NCBI GenBank assembly: GCA_021018815.1
Contig: JAITYX010000100.1
Span: forward strand, 682,001 to 746,000
Source: Talinum fruticosum
Taxonomy: Eukaryota > Streptophyta > Magnoliopsida > Caryophyllales > Talinaceae
DNA: 64,000 bases
Direction: 5' to 3'
Below the pieces are notes generated by a model, which had not been told where the DNA came from, ran no database searches, and was given only the letters and a program-made list of their open reading frames with translations. This document shows, in pieces, positions 49,701 through 61,029 of this stretch. How positions within the stretch are numbered: the first letter of the stretch is position 1; each line of letters starts with the position of its first letter. The translations under genes were made by a program, and so were the position numbers.

Positions 49701-50827
49701 ATGAAATAAATCCTTCGCGACTACTACTAAAATAACCGCAATGAAAGTCTTCTGGTCAAAAACAATATCCTAGCATTAGATTAAAGTAAACTTACCATTT
49801 AAAAAATATCCAATTTCCAAATCCAACACAAGAAACAAGTACTCAAATAGACAGTTGATGAGCTATTTCTTGAGCTTCGACAAAGCAAAAAAGGCATAAA
49901 CATGCTCTCATCGCTTAAAATGAAATTTGCTAACCTGCAATTTGGTGGCCTGATAAACACTTGTTCCCTTCAATTCTTGGAACTCATCATCAGTAAACCA
50001 AAGTGGGCTGCCAAAGGAGCTCGGAATCATATCTAAGTATCTGCGACAACCATGCAGCACAGCATAAATAACAGAGAACAATGAGAATCAAAGACCAACA
50101 GTATTGAGGCTTAAACATACGGTTTCCACGAAGAGTTCTTACGGAGTCGCTCCACCGTTAAGAACAGAATCATCAAAAGCCTATCATCCACCTCGCCTTC
50201 TTCCAACATGGCTCGGCATGCCGGCCCTATCAGTGGGTCTTCCAAAACCCTCATGGGTGTTATAGCCAAGTCAAGTGGGACCACCAGTAAAACCCCTGGA
50301 GATAAACCCAGAGTCATAAACTAATCAATCAATCAATCAATCAAAAGGGTCTTTAAGCCACAAGCTACCTCATCAAATTCCCACTTCAGGCTTAGCAAAG
50401 ATAATCCCATATTAATGAGCTTTGAATTTCAACTAATTATTACGAGTTGACAAAGTAATAATCATACACCAGGATTCACAAGCATAATCAAGAAACACCC
50501 TCCAATTACTAACTACTGAATCAGTAACAAGAAAAATCAATCCATTTTGCATAATCATTAGAATGTGTTTCCAGTTGATAAAAGAGCCACAATATTTGTA
50601 AAAACTCACCATCAGAAGAAGGGTTTGAAGAAAAGAGACCAGAGCCTTTGGTGGAATTGCAGTATTTGACCTTGCAACCACGTAGCTCCACCCCATTTAC
50701 CTATAAATTGGGCAACGGAGAAGGGCATAGTTAGTTCATCAAGGGGTAGAGAGAGAAAGAGAGAGAGAAGAAGTACCTGTAGCCATTGGAGGAAGAGTTC
50801 GAGCTTGGTTTCTTCTTGGGTCGCCAT
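37738..50827 (-). CDS. SET-domain methyltransferase, SETD3/Rubisco-LSMT-like (At1g01920-type)
   Basis: A SET protein-methyltransferase with a Rubisco-LSMT substrate-binding C-domain; its substrate is not known from sequence. About 523 residues in 15 exons (sense order): 50827-50777, 50700-50610, 50295-50121, 50040-49935, 43228-43146, 42654-42628, 42506-42374, 42226-42113, 40879-40799, 40633-40569, 40211-40155, 39795-39724, 39615-39368, 38608-38493, 37888-37738. It starts MATQEETKLELFLQWLQVNG. SET features are GVLLVVPLDLAIT, WKPYLDMIPSSFGSPLWF, FLWANSVFWTRALNIPL, the SAM/catalytic motif GIDFCNHDLKAAATW, and EKEIAISYGDKGNEELLYLYGF with its SET tyrosine. The LSMT C-domain ends QLTQAFMREAEHALQLCLTE. 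Intron 4 (43229-49934, 6.7 kb) holds the composite transposon insertion. Frameshifts lie at 42461-42463 (C3, sense) and 39564-39568 (T5); one added base restores each. Confidence 0.93.
43389..43947. mobile_element. Miniature hAT-like element, copy 1
   Basis: A 559-bp element with terminal inverted repeats CTTAGTTTAAAAA... and GC-rich subterminal words such as CAAGGCGCAC and TGGGCGCG. A GGGGCCCGGGGCCCGGG block near 43433-43449 is absent from copy 2. The right inner flank is TTACTACT. Confidence 0.75.
43948..49115. repeat. Tandem satellite array, about 325-bp monomer, split by an LTR
   Basis: Monomers begin TTACTACTTATGA..TTGCCATTG and start near 43948, 44271, 44597, 48097, 48377, 48702 and 49027. 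Spacings are 323, 326, about 328 (after removing the inserted LTR and one copy of its duplication), 280, 325 and 325, then a partial unit. The fourth and last units have internal deletions. Conserved blocks include GGTGATCCGAAAGTAGTCAA, AATTATCACTAGGTTTGTTA and CATGGATAATAGCCTTCATT. The copies have diverged visibly, so the array is not recent. Confidence 0.85.
44825..47991. mobile_element. Solo LTR (3167 bp) of a Ty3-like retrotransposon
   Basis: The element starts TGTAATACCCGG and ends GGGGTGTTACA, so it has TG...CA ends in a longer imperfect inverted repeat. It is flanked on both sides by TAATA (44820-44824 and 47992-47996), a perfect 5-bp target duplication; removing the element plus one TAATA rebuilds a normal satellite monomer. 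No second copy of its start, no primer-binding site and no gag-pol frame occur inside, so it is a single LTR. A GC- and purine-rich block (45190-45730) and the CACCCCCACAAATTGCCCC block near 47460 look like leader/promoter parts of long gypsy LTRs; the family (perhaps Tekay/Del-like) is inferred. Confidence 0.8.
49116..49649. mobile_element. Miniature hAT-like element, copy 2
   Basis: A 534-bp element with perfect 15-bp terminal inverted repeats (CTTAGTTTAAAAAGC), in the same orientation as copy 1 and similar to it along its length, for example both contain TGCTTGAAAAT and AAAAAGGTGCAACTAACCCA. The left inner flank is TTACTACT and the outer right flank AGTGTAAT. It lies 286 bases from exon 4 of the SET gene. 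Confidence 0.75.
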
Positions 50828-52059
50828 TTCTGTTGGAGGCCGGAATCAACCGGAGGTTTTAGCCACCACCATTGAGGGGTTTGCCTTTCCGAGTTTCTTT
50901 TTTACTGTTTATATATTAATTTGGGCTTTCTAATTTATTTTATTTTTTGTTTTACTTTCCAATTTTGCCACCACAATAAATTTTTTTTATGAAATTTTTT
51001 TTTTTTTAAAATTCATGTATGTGGTACTATACTCAACTACCAAACTTAGTGATTGATAGATCATAATATAATTTTCACTTAAATACAACTCTCTTATAAC
51101 TTTATTCTAATAGAAAAATTATAAAAAAATTATAGATATATAATATAGAAGAGATCTTTTTTATTTATTTATTATGAATTTAAGGTGAACAAATATTAAT
51201 ATTCAATGGACTTTAATTAATTTTGCAAATAATTTAGGAAAAAATGTTAAAAAAGGAGTCAAAAAATAAAAACAACAATAGCAAATAATTTTGTCTGAAC
51301 AATATATGTTAGTTCAAATACTTTAATATTTGAATTTTTTAAGAAAATTTTTAGATTTTAGTACTTTAAATAGAGTAAATTTACAATAGAAAAATTTTGC
51401 TCAAACTGAAGACACATAACTCTAATAATATGAAGGACTAGTTGTACCATATATATATAAAGGATCAAAAAAAAAAAAAAGACTTTATTAATATATGGAC
51501 CTTCCGAGAATGCTGATTGTCATGTACCTCCCGAATTTACCATTTGTACACTAATCACTATATCATTATACACTAATTAAATAAAAAAACAATCTCGTAA
51601 GTATATAACAGATTGTACTATTATACACTAATTATTATATAATTGTATACTAATCAGTATACAATCGTATACTAATTAATATATTATTGTATATTAATTA
51701 ATATATAATTATATACTAGTTAACCCTAAACTCGCATTAGGAAGTGCATGCATACATACGTGAAGCCACTTTTTTTTTGGCATAAACAAACTGCAAATTA
51801 ATGAATGGTTAGTATCCCAAAATACAATTAAAAAAACAATAAAAAAATAAAACTGCCTCCAAAAACCTAGCTAAAGCTAATCATCTCTGTTTTCTCCATT
51901 CATAGGAAGATTTTTGGGTGTTTGAATTCGGAGGAGAATTCCGATCTTCTTCATCTGTAGTGCCCAGAATCCCAAAGCAATTGGCCCTCATTTCAGCCCA
52001 GAGAGAGAGGGGAGGGAGAGAGGGAGTCAGGAGAGAGAAAGCTTCAATCTTGGGCATCA
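50828..52059. other. Divergent promoter region between the SET gene and GET3A
   Basis: AT-rich DNA with poly-A/T runs and an array of TATACTAATTA-like units. The right end (51870-52059) is the GA-rich leader of GET3A. No coding signal was seen. Confidence 0.5.
51540..51725. repeat. AT-rich short tandem array
   Basis: Variants of TATACACTAATTA/TATAATTGTATACTAAT repeat with an irregular spacing of about 24-30 bases. It may pair with itself and is a plausible scaffold-attachment or promoter-spacer sequence, which is only a guess. Confidence 0.7.
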
Positions 52060-55000
52060 ATGGCGTCAGATCAAGAATCGACAGACGAGACGGAAGTGGC
52101 AGAGGGTTCACTAAAGAACATAATGGACCAAAAACCCTGAAATGGGTATTCGTGGGTGGGAAAGGAGGGGTGGGGAAAACCACTTGTAGCTCCATTCTCG
52201 CCATTCTTCTGGCCAGCGTTCGACCCTCTGTTCTCATTATCTCCACTGATCCTGCCCATAATCTCAGCGACGCTTTTCAACAGCGATTCACTAAGGCTCC
52301 TACCCTCGTTAATGGCTTCACAAATCTCTTTGCCATGGTAAAAATCATTGCCCCCTTTTCTCTTTTGTTCCTTGTTTTGATTTTGGGTTCTGGGTTGGGT
52401 GTGTTTCATACATGCAGTGATTTGATCGCAATTTTAGGCAATTGAAATCTCATTTGATTAATTTTTCAGTGGTGGTTGTTGAATTTTGGGTCTTTGATGA
52501 ATCAGTTAAATCCTCTGTGACTGTGGAATTGATTTTAGGATTCAAGTGTACGTATCATTTTATCTGTTTATTTTTGATTTTATGAAGTGTCCGTATACAC
52601 GTTGGAGCAAAACTGTGGCATATGTCTTTTAGAAGGCAAAAGTTTGATATAGTAATAGCATATGAATATGCATGCCACAGTGACTAGATGGAGAAATTAT
52701 GCTCAAAAGAAGGCATTTGGTTGGTATAATTGGAATGAAGGGTGTTTCTTAAATTTTAATTTTTCAAGAATGTTTGTATGCATCAATTTCCCTGATATTG
52801 CCTTTGCAGTAATAGATTTTTCAACCCATGGTTGTCTGCACCATAGTCGTTGAGAACACCTCCCGGGTTGCCTAGTTGGGAATGGGATTGCCACTTATCG
52901 TGCAAATTTAGTTTGATTTGGGTTTCAAATGGCTTGTCTCTTGAACATGGATTGTGGGGTGGTGAACAATCACCAGTAACCTTGATATGCATATGCTTGC
53001 AGGAGGTGGACCCCACTGTGGATAATGAAGATTTTTCTGGTGAAGGGCAGGAGAGTCTTGTATCGGAGCTGGCAAATGCAATTCCTGGAATTGATGAAGC
53101 CATGAGTTTTGCGGAAATGCTGAAGTAAGAGCATGCTTTCCTCGACCCCTCCCCCATTTGCCAGGATGTCTGCTGTACGTTTGTATAATGTCATATTATG
53201 ATTTTTTACTTCACAGCTTATTTGTAGTCTATCATTTGCCTATTACTTATAAATAGTTGAACCTGGCCAAGGCTCAAGATGAACCAGTTTTTGCTCATGC
53301 TTACAAGTAACTGTTTTGAGCTTATCTTTGCTCTCTTACTAAAGGAAAAATAATTTTCCAAATGGAATGCTAGGGTTTTAGTGGACCTGTAAACCCTAAT
53401 GAGACAGTTAAGGGGGCTTCATATGCAACTCTCCCAATGCTTCACATGTTTTGTTACTGATTAAGCTGGATGATACCTATCTTTGCACTATCAGTTAGCG
53501 TTGTGTGGTTTATCAGCTAGAGATGTGTTTTGGTGTAGGGCACTTATTTCTGCAGTGTTTGTAAGGGTAAGGTTGCACTCATCATTATCTCTCTAGACCT
53601 TGCTGTTATAAGGGATCCACTCTAAATGCTGGTGTTGGCTTCCATTGCTCTCTTAGTCTTATACTTGACTTTAGCTGATGTACAACATGGATGTCAACCC
53701 CTTTTCCTCTATAATTTTGAGGATGGAGGACTGCTGCTTGTGCCTTTCTGTCAAGTTCTTGCTTTCCATTAATGAAATTATCTTCAATTTAGAAAACATG
53801 AACCATTAATGTCAATTGCAACATTTCCCGTTATGACTGCTTGGAACAAGCTATGTTGTCCTTTCCTGTTCTAAATATCAGTGTTTTTATGAAATGTAGA
53901 TAGTGGTATCATTAATAATCATGAAAATCCTTGTTCCGTCTTTTATTGCATTGTTTGTTATCCTCCGTTGTTTGTAAAGGATGAAATCCCCCCGGTTAGA
54001 TGGGCAAAAAATAGAAATTGGTAATAACTGAAGGATTCTCACTTGGTTGCATTCTTGTACATGAGATTCAAATGCAAGAGATTACTAATTTGTTGAGAGT
54101 TTGTGGTAAAATGAGTTGTTCATGCTTAAGGGAAGATTTCAGTCTGGACCACTCCCCCACCACAAAAAAAAAAAAAAGAAAATTATCGTTGGGTTGTCTT
54201 CGAAGTATGGATCCATAGGTGTTTATGCTTTTAAACTAAATGTGGTTCTTTCTTTTATGCTTTCTAGGGGTGCTAAATCTTTTAAATCTTTAATTTTTCC
54301 AGATTGGTTCAGACAATGGATTATTCGGTGATAGTGTTTGATACAGCTCCTACCGGGCATACTCTACGCCTTTTGCAATTTCCTTCAACACTAGAGAAGG
54401 GACTAACCAAAGTGATGTCCTTGAAAAATAAATTTGGGGGCTTATTGAGTCAGGTATGATATCCATTTCTTGAAATCTTATCTTTTGGTTTTGATTTTGA
54501 ATTTAATGGCTTATCCTTTTCTCAGTTTCTGATTCGCAACGGGTAATGGTGTCCACCGTTCTCACCGTGATGACCAAATTTCATTTAATTAATGGATAAC
54601 CCTGATTAGCTTCCAAGCTCCTATTAATGCTGAATACAACCATCTAACATGTGCTAACAAAGTACCAATGTCAATATCACTCTTTGTGCCAGATGACTCG
54701 TCTTTTTGGTGTTGAGGATGATTTTGGTGAGGATGCAATTTTGGGGAGGCTTGAGGGCATGAAAGATGTTATTGAACAAGTAAATTTGCAGTTTAAGGAT
54801 CCAGTAAGTCCCTTCTACCCAGTGTTCTGGTTGCTTGAATCTTTCACTGTCGTAAAGTTGTGAAGAATTTACAATTAACTTATTCTATGCATCTTGTTTC
54901 AAAATGTTTCTTATTACTTTCACCTCTTGAATCCAGGATTTAACTACTTTTGTCTGTGTCTGCATTCCCGAGTTCCTTTCTCTCTATGAAACTGAGAGAT

Positions 55001-56020
55001 TGGTGCAGGAACTTGCCAAGTTTGAGATCGATACTCACAATATCATTGTTAATCAAGTGTTGTTTAATGATGAAGGTACATCCTTTATTCCATGTGTAGC
55101 ATTTTTGTTTTGACTTCAGTTGCATAATCAAGGCTAACAGCTTACTGTCAACATGGTTGATGTAATCTTAGTTGTGGAGTCTAAGTTGCTGAAAGCTAGA
55201 ATGAAAATGCAAGAGAGGTACATTGATCAATTCTACATGCTGTATGAGGACTTTCACATCACAAAATTGCCATTAATGCCGGAAGAGGTACGTTCAGCTG
55301 AATTCCTTTATGACATTTAGGGGGAAAAAAGAAGAGGGGCCGGGGAAATAAATAGGGGCTTGTATCTCTAGGCCTACCTTGCAGGCTAGAGACTATGGTA
55401 TAATCTTATCTTGAGAAGGGGGGTGGCATTTTCTCGGGTTTATCAAGTGAACCTTTATGTGCTGAATGTTACAGTGGTAAGTGATGGCAAAACCATCTAT
55501 TACCGACCTAGAAAACTAACCCAACTGAGGCCTAGAATAAAGCAACTCAACCCTGATCAACCCGCCTGAAAATTGTCCAATCAATGTTCATTTGCTTATG
55601 CCAAAGGTATGACTACATACATTAGAGCTTCTTAAGACCTACTCGGCTTCTAAATTGTGATCCACATTGGCCTATTGGGTTCTAGTGGTTGTAATATTGA
55701 TCGTCTCTTCTTGACAAGTTTACTAGATGAATCGATAACAGACCTGAATAACCCGAAATGATTAAATCTGATCCATATAGTCCATCAAGCCATTCCGGCC
55801 TAATTCAGAATCGACAGGACTAATTACTTACTGCTTATTGAAGGTGACTGGACTACAAGCCTTGAAGGGATTCTCTCGCCATTTCTTGATACCTTATCAA
55901 GCCGCGATCCAAAAGGGAACAGTTGATGAACTTGAGCAGAGGGTTTCGGTTTTAAGCCAGCAATTGAAAGATGCAGAAGAGGAGCTCGAGAAACTACGGA
56001 AAGGCAAGCAACCAGCTTAA
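52060..56020 (+). CDS. GET3A: GET3A, ATPase for tail-anchored membrane proteins
   Basis: A cytosolic ArsA/GET3-family ATPase that carries tail-anchored proteins to the ER membrane. 364 residues in seven exons: 52060-52337, 53003-53124, 54303-54453, 54693-54803, 54937-55075, 55172-55287, 55844-56020. The deviant Walker A loop [10 protein letters not shown] is followed by switch [13 protein letters not shown] and switch [18 protein letters not shown]. The hydrophobic helices lie around [15 protein letters not shown]; the adenine-binding NQVLFNDE follows, and the C-terminus is a coiled coil ([20 protein letters not shown]). The zinc CxxC of fungal/animal GET3 is not present, as in plant GET3A as I recall it. 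One frameshift lies in A5 at 52130-52134; one more A gives [15 protein letters not shown]. Matches At1g01910. Confidence 0.96.
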
Positions 56021-56445
56021 TTGAACAGCACAACAGTGCTATTTCACAATTTCTTGAAAATTTTCCATTTTTTTTCCCCGTAGACTGATGACACTCAACT
56101 GGTCTTGTCAAGGCTGGTCTATTTATTTTTCCTTGTCAAAAAAGGTTTATTCATTTATTTTTCTTGTTGGTATTGATTCCAACCTTTGTAATTTTACTAT
56201 AATTTTTAGTGATTAGGTGTAACATTTAAATTCTCTCTTTTTTTTTCACAGAAATGGGTACATTTGATGATTTGAGTGTTAAATATAACAAATAGTTCTG
56301 CCCTTATTTTTAGTGATTGAGCATAAGGACATTTTATTGTTGGGTGATTTCAGTAAACAGCATTAATAGATTAAAATTTTCCTTAGACGAACTTCATTCA
56401 ACAACGTTGAGATGGCCGAGTTGGTCTAAGGCGCCAGATTAAGGT

Positions 56446-56478
<33 letters not shown>

Positions 56479-57516
56479 TCTCAACACAAAACTCTTTTTA
56501 TCTTTTTTTTCTTTTTTTCTTTTGTTCTAAGCTACAATTAAGTTATTGGTCAACACAAAACTCTTTTATCCTTTTCTTTTTCTTTTTTTGTAAGCTACAA
56601 TTATGTTCTTGGACAAAACACGAGCCGGGGATGTGTGTGATTACTGATTACTTTGTCAAATTCGAGAATGTTGTAAGGAGTTAGGAACGTCAATATATAT
56701 ATTGTTCAACTTTTAAAAGATTGTTTTTAACTATCGTGAAGTTGCGGTGTTTTATCAATATGGTTGAAGTTAAAGAAACTAACCTAATACACAAGTGAAG
56801 GAACCAAAATCTAATTGCCTCAAAAGATATGTATTGGTCGAAGGTGCCAAGAGGTGAGTGGCTATTCTCAAGTTCTCCACCGAGTTCAATTACAGGTGAG
56901 CATAAATTTCTCGAGTTTGAAAATTTGTGTCTTGTGAGCATAGTAATGTTTGGCATTCCCTCCCAACCTTGTTAGCTCGTTGGACTTTCGCTTAAAATAT
57001 GGGCTCAATGGGTGGCGCGTTACTGCTTAAAAAATATAAATATATTGGTCGAAGTTTTTTTGGGGTCGGGGGTACTTATCCGACGTCGTGCTGATCTTCT
57101 GCGGCATTTTATTTTGCTTTTTTTGTTGGGTGCCCCTGGATCTGGCGGTCAGAGGACGCCCCTACCCTCGAAGATCTCGACCCCATCTTCTCTCTCTCTC
57201 TCTCTCTCTCTGTAGAATCTGGTAATAGACACACCCAGAGCGCACAAGCTTCGAGCTTTGGTAACAAATTGTAATCTTCTTGATTTAGTTTACGGGTATG
57301 AAATAAAATTACCCAACTTGTTTATGAGGGAATTATTGGGGAACAAAAAGGGAAATAGGAAGAAAAAAAACACCCACAAAATATTGACCTAGTTCGAGCC
57401 AAGCTGGAGATGATGATGATGACTCGGTGAGTCCCAGACAGAGAGTTAAGCTTCACTGAACTCGCTGCCCCTTTTTCCCGATTTGGGTTCTTCAAATTGT
57501 GGTTTTTGGAGTAAAA
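56021..57516. other. Intergenic region with tRNA-Leu between GET3A and PEX16
   Basis: GET3A 3' UTR, a tRNA gene (listed separately), AT-rich spacer, a CT microsatellite (57188-57212) and the PEX16 leader. A TCAACACAAAACTCTTTT segment follows the tRNA and recurs about 70 bases later, near 56551, so the tRNA's 3' flank is duplicated. Confidence 0.5.
56406..56486 (+). tRNA. tRNA-Leu (anticodon AAG)
   Basis: 81 bases fold as a class II tRNA. The acceptor stem is GTTGAGA/TCTCAAC with discriminator A. The D arm carries an A box (TGGCCGAGTTGG), the anticodon stem is CCAGA/TCTGG with loop TTAAGGT (anticodon AAG), and a long variable arm follows (TCCGAAAGGGC). The T arm has B box GGTTCAAATCC. There is no intron. 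TCTTTTT about ten bases downstream is the RNA polymerase III stop. Confidence 0.96.
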
Positions 57517-60500
57517 ATGGAGGCTTACAAGAACTGGGTTCGACAGAACAAGGACTATGTTCACTCCTTGGAGTCTCTGGCTAATGTAAGACCCCTTTTA
57601 ATTATAGTATTATTATCATTATTATTCTTGTGCTTCTTTTTCTTCTGACTTGTAGTTTTTTATGCTAAATATGGGAAATCAATGTGAGGCTCTTGGATTC
57701 ATTGGTTCTGCTATGATTTAATTGGTTTTGATGGTTCTGAATTGTTCTAATGGATTATGTTCATGACAATCCAAATTTTGTCAACTTAGATGCTGAAACA
57801 GTGAGAATATGAAAAGATTTGGTTTGTTTTAGGCTTAATTATCACTATGTAGTATGGCCTTCTGCTCTGTGAATGTGATTCTATTATCTTATGTATGATG
57901 TCTTGAGCTCCCCCCAGGATCATTTAGGCTTCAATAGAAGGAAAGGAAACAATTCAATCATGGTACCATCTTTCCAATTAATCAGTATGCTCAAAGAATC
58001 TAACAACTTGTTGAGGGCTATACTGAATTTCTCTTCCCACAATTTAATTTGACATCGAACACCCAGAAGAGGTCCTATTGTATTCGGAAGAGCCAGCAAA
58101 ACTCCATAAACTCAATTTAGGCGTGCTGAGAACAACCATCTGACCTCCCAAAGACTTCTGCACTGCCATTCTCTCAGAGCTCTAGGTTGATTCCAGTATG
58201 CAACCTAACATTTTGCCTATTGGGGCGAATAAAAGGAACGAATTTGAACGGAACATTTCACTCTGTAAGTCAGCTTATATACGACTCCACCCTTGGTTTT
58301 GAATATATTGTGAACTTGATGGAGGTTCCAAATAAGGAAAAACCCAGCCCCCTTTCCCTGTCTTCAACAGCAGGTACCAAATCCTGGTCAGCGCCTCCAG
58401 GGCCCAAGGAGTTAGCAAATGAATTGAGATTCTCTTGTTGTCTCTATGAAAAGACGAATTCCCCATTGAACAAATTCTTTATAGTTGCCTTCTCAAAGCC
58501 CCTATGCCCTTAATATCCATGCTAGCAACTTCAAGGTGGGCATCAGCGGCAGACTGTTAGTTTTGTTGCTACTTCCTTCTACTACTGACATTGCTTTTAA
58601 TAATGGTGTCTTAAGTTTTATAGAGTTAATTTGAATTTCATAGTCTTGAAGCATAGAAAGTGACCTGATTAGTAATTATTAGTGATTTTAAAATGCTAAC
58701 TGATAGACTTTTTCTGTATCTTCTTGCTTGGCTAGGGATTGACATGGCTTCTTCCAGAACGATTTTCTGCGTCAGAAATTGGGCCAGAAGCAGGTTTTGT
58801 GAAATTTTGGTAACCTTTGTGTTCTTCTCAGTAGCTTAACTGTTTGCTTCTGGATTATTTCCCTAGCCTTAAAATTTGATTTCATGTTCTTGATATGTTT
58901 CTCTCTCTCCGTTATCACTTCTTAGAGAGTACGTCAAGTGGCATTCTGTTTACATTGATTGTTGAAATTTGTGCAGTCACTTCAGTCCTGGGAATAATCA
59001 CAGCGATTAATGAGCATATAATAGATACAACACCGAAGCCATGGCAACCACCCAGACCTTGTTCCTTTCCTTATTCATTGTGGATTTCGGTGTTGAAAGA
59101 AGCAGAAACACTGGTTGAAGTTGTGGCACAACATGTGTACGGTGACGACAAAAAGTGGAACTTTATCATGATCACAGAGGCGTCTAAGTAAGCTTTTATG
59201 TGCAGTGCAGTTCTTCATCTTCTATGCTCATTTTTACACCTGACAATACAAACCTAAACATGATTAGCTAGCCAAAATGAACTGAGTAGAGACATAATTT
59301 AGACCTGAATTAAGCAGCTCCATGTTGGTTCACCAGTATTAACAGTCTTCATGACAAGCTTATTGGGGAAACTTATAGTAGAGCCAAATATGAATTCCAG
59401 ACTCAAACATGACCTGAATACCAGGCCCACTTTGAATTGAGTCTATTTGTTCTACAAGGATCGGTTAACCTTCCATGTGCACCTTATTTCAGAGTCTTTC
59501 TGAGGCTAGCATTGTTTCGCGAGAGTGGTTACAAGATGCTTTTGCACGGTGGGGAAACCTCGAATGCGGACGATGCCTCTGATCCCCGTAGTAGGCCTGG
59601 AGAAATGTTGAAACCTGGTGGGCATCAGAAGCCTGGATATCCAAACAATCAATATGGGCGGAGCCCATGGAACCATGAAGGGACTGCGCTAGCTGCATTG
59701 AGTAGGTTTGGTGAAAATGCTAGGATGGTGTATGACCCACACAAGATTCGACAGCAGGCTGAAATCACGAAGACTCCAAGTAATTGTTCATCTGGAATCC
59801 GGAATTGGGTTTTATCTTTACTTCAGGGAAAAACCAATTAATCCTTTGTGGTCGTGTTTTTGCAGCTCAGGTGACTCAAAGACCAAGTCTTTCTTCAATA
59901 TTATATGAGAAGGGTCTTCATGGGGGATTGTTTCTAACAGGGGAAACTCTTTTCATCCTGAGGCCCCTGATTTATGTGTTATTTATCAGAAAATATGGTA
60001 CTCGATCTTGGATCCCATGGTTTGTGTCGCTGGCTGTTGACCTGGTTGGAGTGAGTGCTACCTCCCTCGCCACAAAAGCACAAGGACCAAATGCATTGAA
60101 AGCAATTCATCTTTCTTTAGCAGAAAAGGATGAGGTCATGATTCTGGAATTGACATTATTTTTTAAAATATGTCGTCAATGCATGGGGAAAAGAATCTTT
60201 TGAAGAAAAAGAATTTGACGCGTGAATTTTGTCATCTTGGTACTAATATTATCTGTATTTTTCAATTGCAGCTAAGAAGACGGAAAGTGTTGTGGGCACT
60301 GTATGTTATGAGAGATCCATTCTTTAGCAAGTACACCAGGTGAATATCTCTTTAAGCATTTCTGTATCCGTGAATTTCCTTCTCGGCTTCCATTTGATAG
60401 CTGCAAGATTATGTATAAAATTGTTTGAGCTGTACTTTATGCATCCAGGCGAAAGCTTGAAGGTACCCAGAAGGTCCTGGAACCTGTTCCTGTCATCGGA

Positions 60501-61029
60501 TCACTTACAGGTTTGTCCATGGTCAATTTAGTTTTTCTGTTCTGCCCTTCTTCCAAAGTTTACTTCTATTGTGTTCAACTGTCTACTTCTTTACCAATAG
60601 CTTCATGCCATTTTTTCTTATGCGGAGGTAGACCAAACAAGACTGACCAATACCAGTTCACCTCATCGAAATGACTTTACCCCACTTGTCCAAAAGAATG
60701 CAACTTAACTTTGTCCTTTGAAATTTTATCGCAACTCTTATCTGTCAAACCATCAATTGCCTCAAATATGACCCAAACCCAAAATTACCCACTTCAAATA
60801 AATTCCAATCACCTGATCCATTTGAACTGAAGTTAAGCTCCTGAAAGCAAACCCGAATGCCCCATTTGCTATGTGGATTGGAAGCGGGGACAGTTAGTCT
60901 GACACGATGTACCCTTATTGTTGGCTTCTTGTTCTAATTATTGTTCATTTTTCTCAACTGCATGCAGAGAAACTGGTAGAGCTTATTTTTGGAGCTCAGA
61001 CACGGTATACTTACATGTCAGGATCCTAG
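57517..61029 (+). CDS. PEX16: Peroxisome biogenesis protein PEX16 (SSE1)
   Basis: A peroxisomal/ER membrane peroxin needed for membrane-protein insertion and, in Arabidopsis (SHRUNKEN SEED 1), for seed oil and protein bodies. 361 residues in eight exons: 57517-57585, 58736-58793, 58977-59187, 59493-59779, 59866-60134, 60272-60339, 60449-60510, 60968-61029. All phases agree and the frame is intact. It starts MEAYKNWVRQNKDYVHSLES. Family stretches include GLTWLLPERFS, KVFLRLALFRESGYKMLLHG, LHGGLFLTGETLFILRPLIY and SWIPWFVSLAVDLVGVSATS (membrane segment). The end is LRRRKVLWALYVMRDPFFSK then TEKLVELIFGAQTRYTYMSG. Length fits the plant family (about 360-370). Intron 1 (1.15 kb) holds a foreign-looking segment. 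Confidence 0.96.
57930..58560 (-). mobile_element. Possible retroposed or transposon-derived fragment in PEX16 intron 1
   Basis: Sequence within this intron differs in texture from the rest: it is less AT-rich and has long open stretches on both strands (108 codons on plus at 58187-58513; on minus a stretch reading ENLNSFANSLGPGGADQD in pieces). Such density of open frame is unusual for a plant intron and suggests inserted former coding DNA. No family, ends or target duplication were recognised. Confidence 0.3.
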
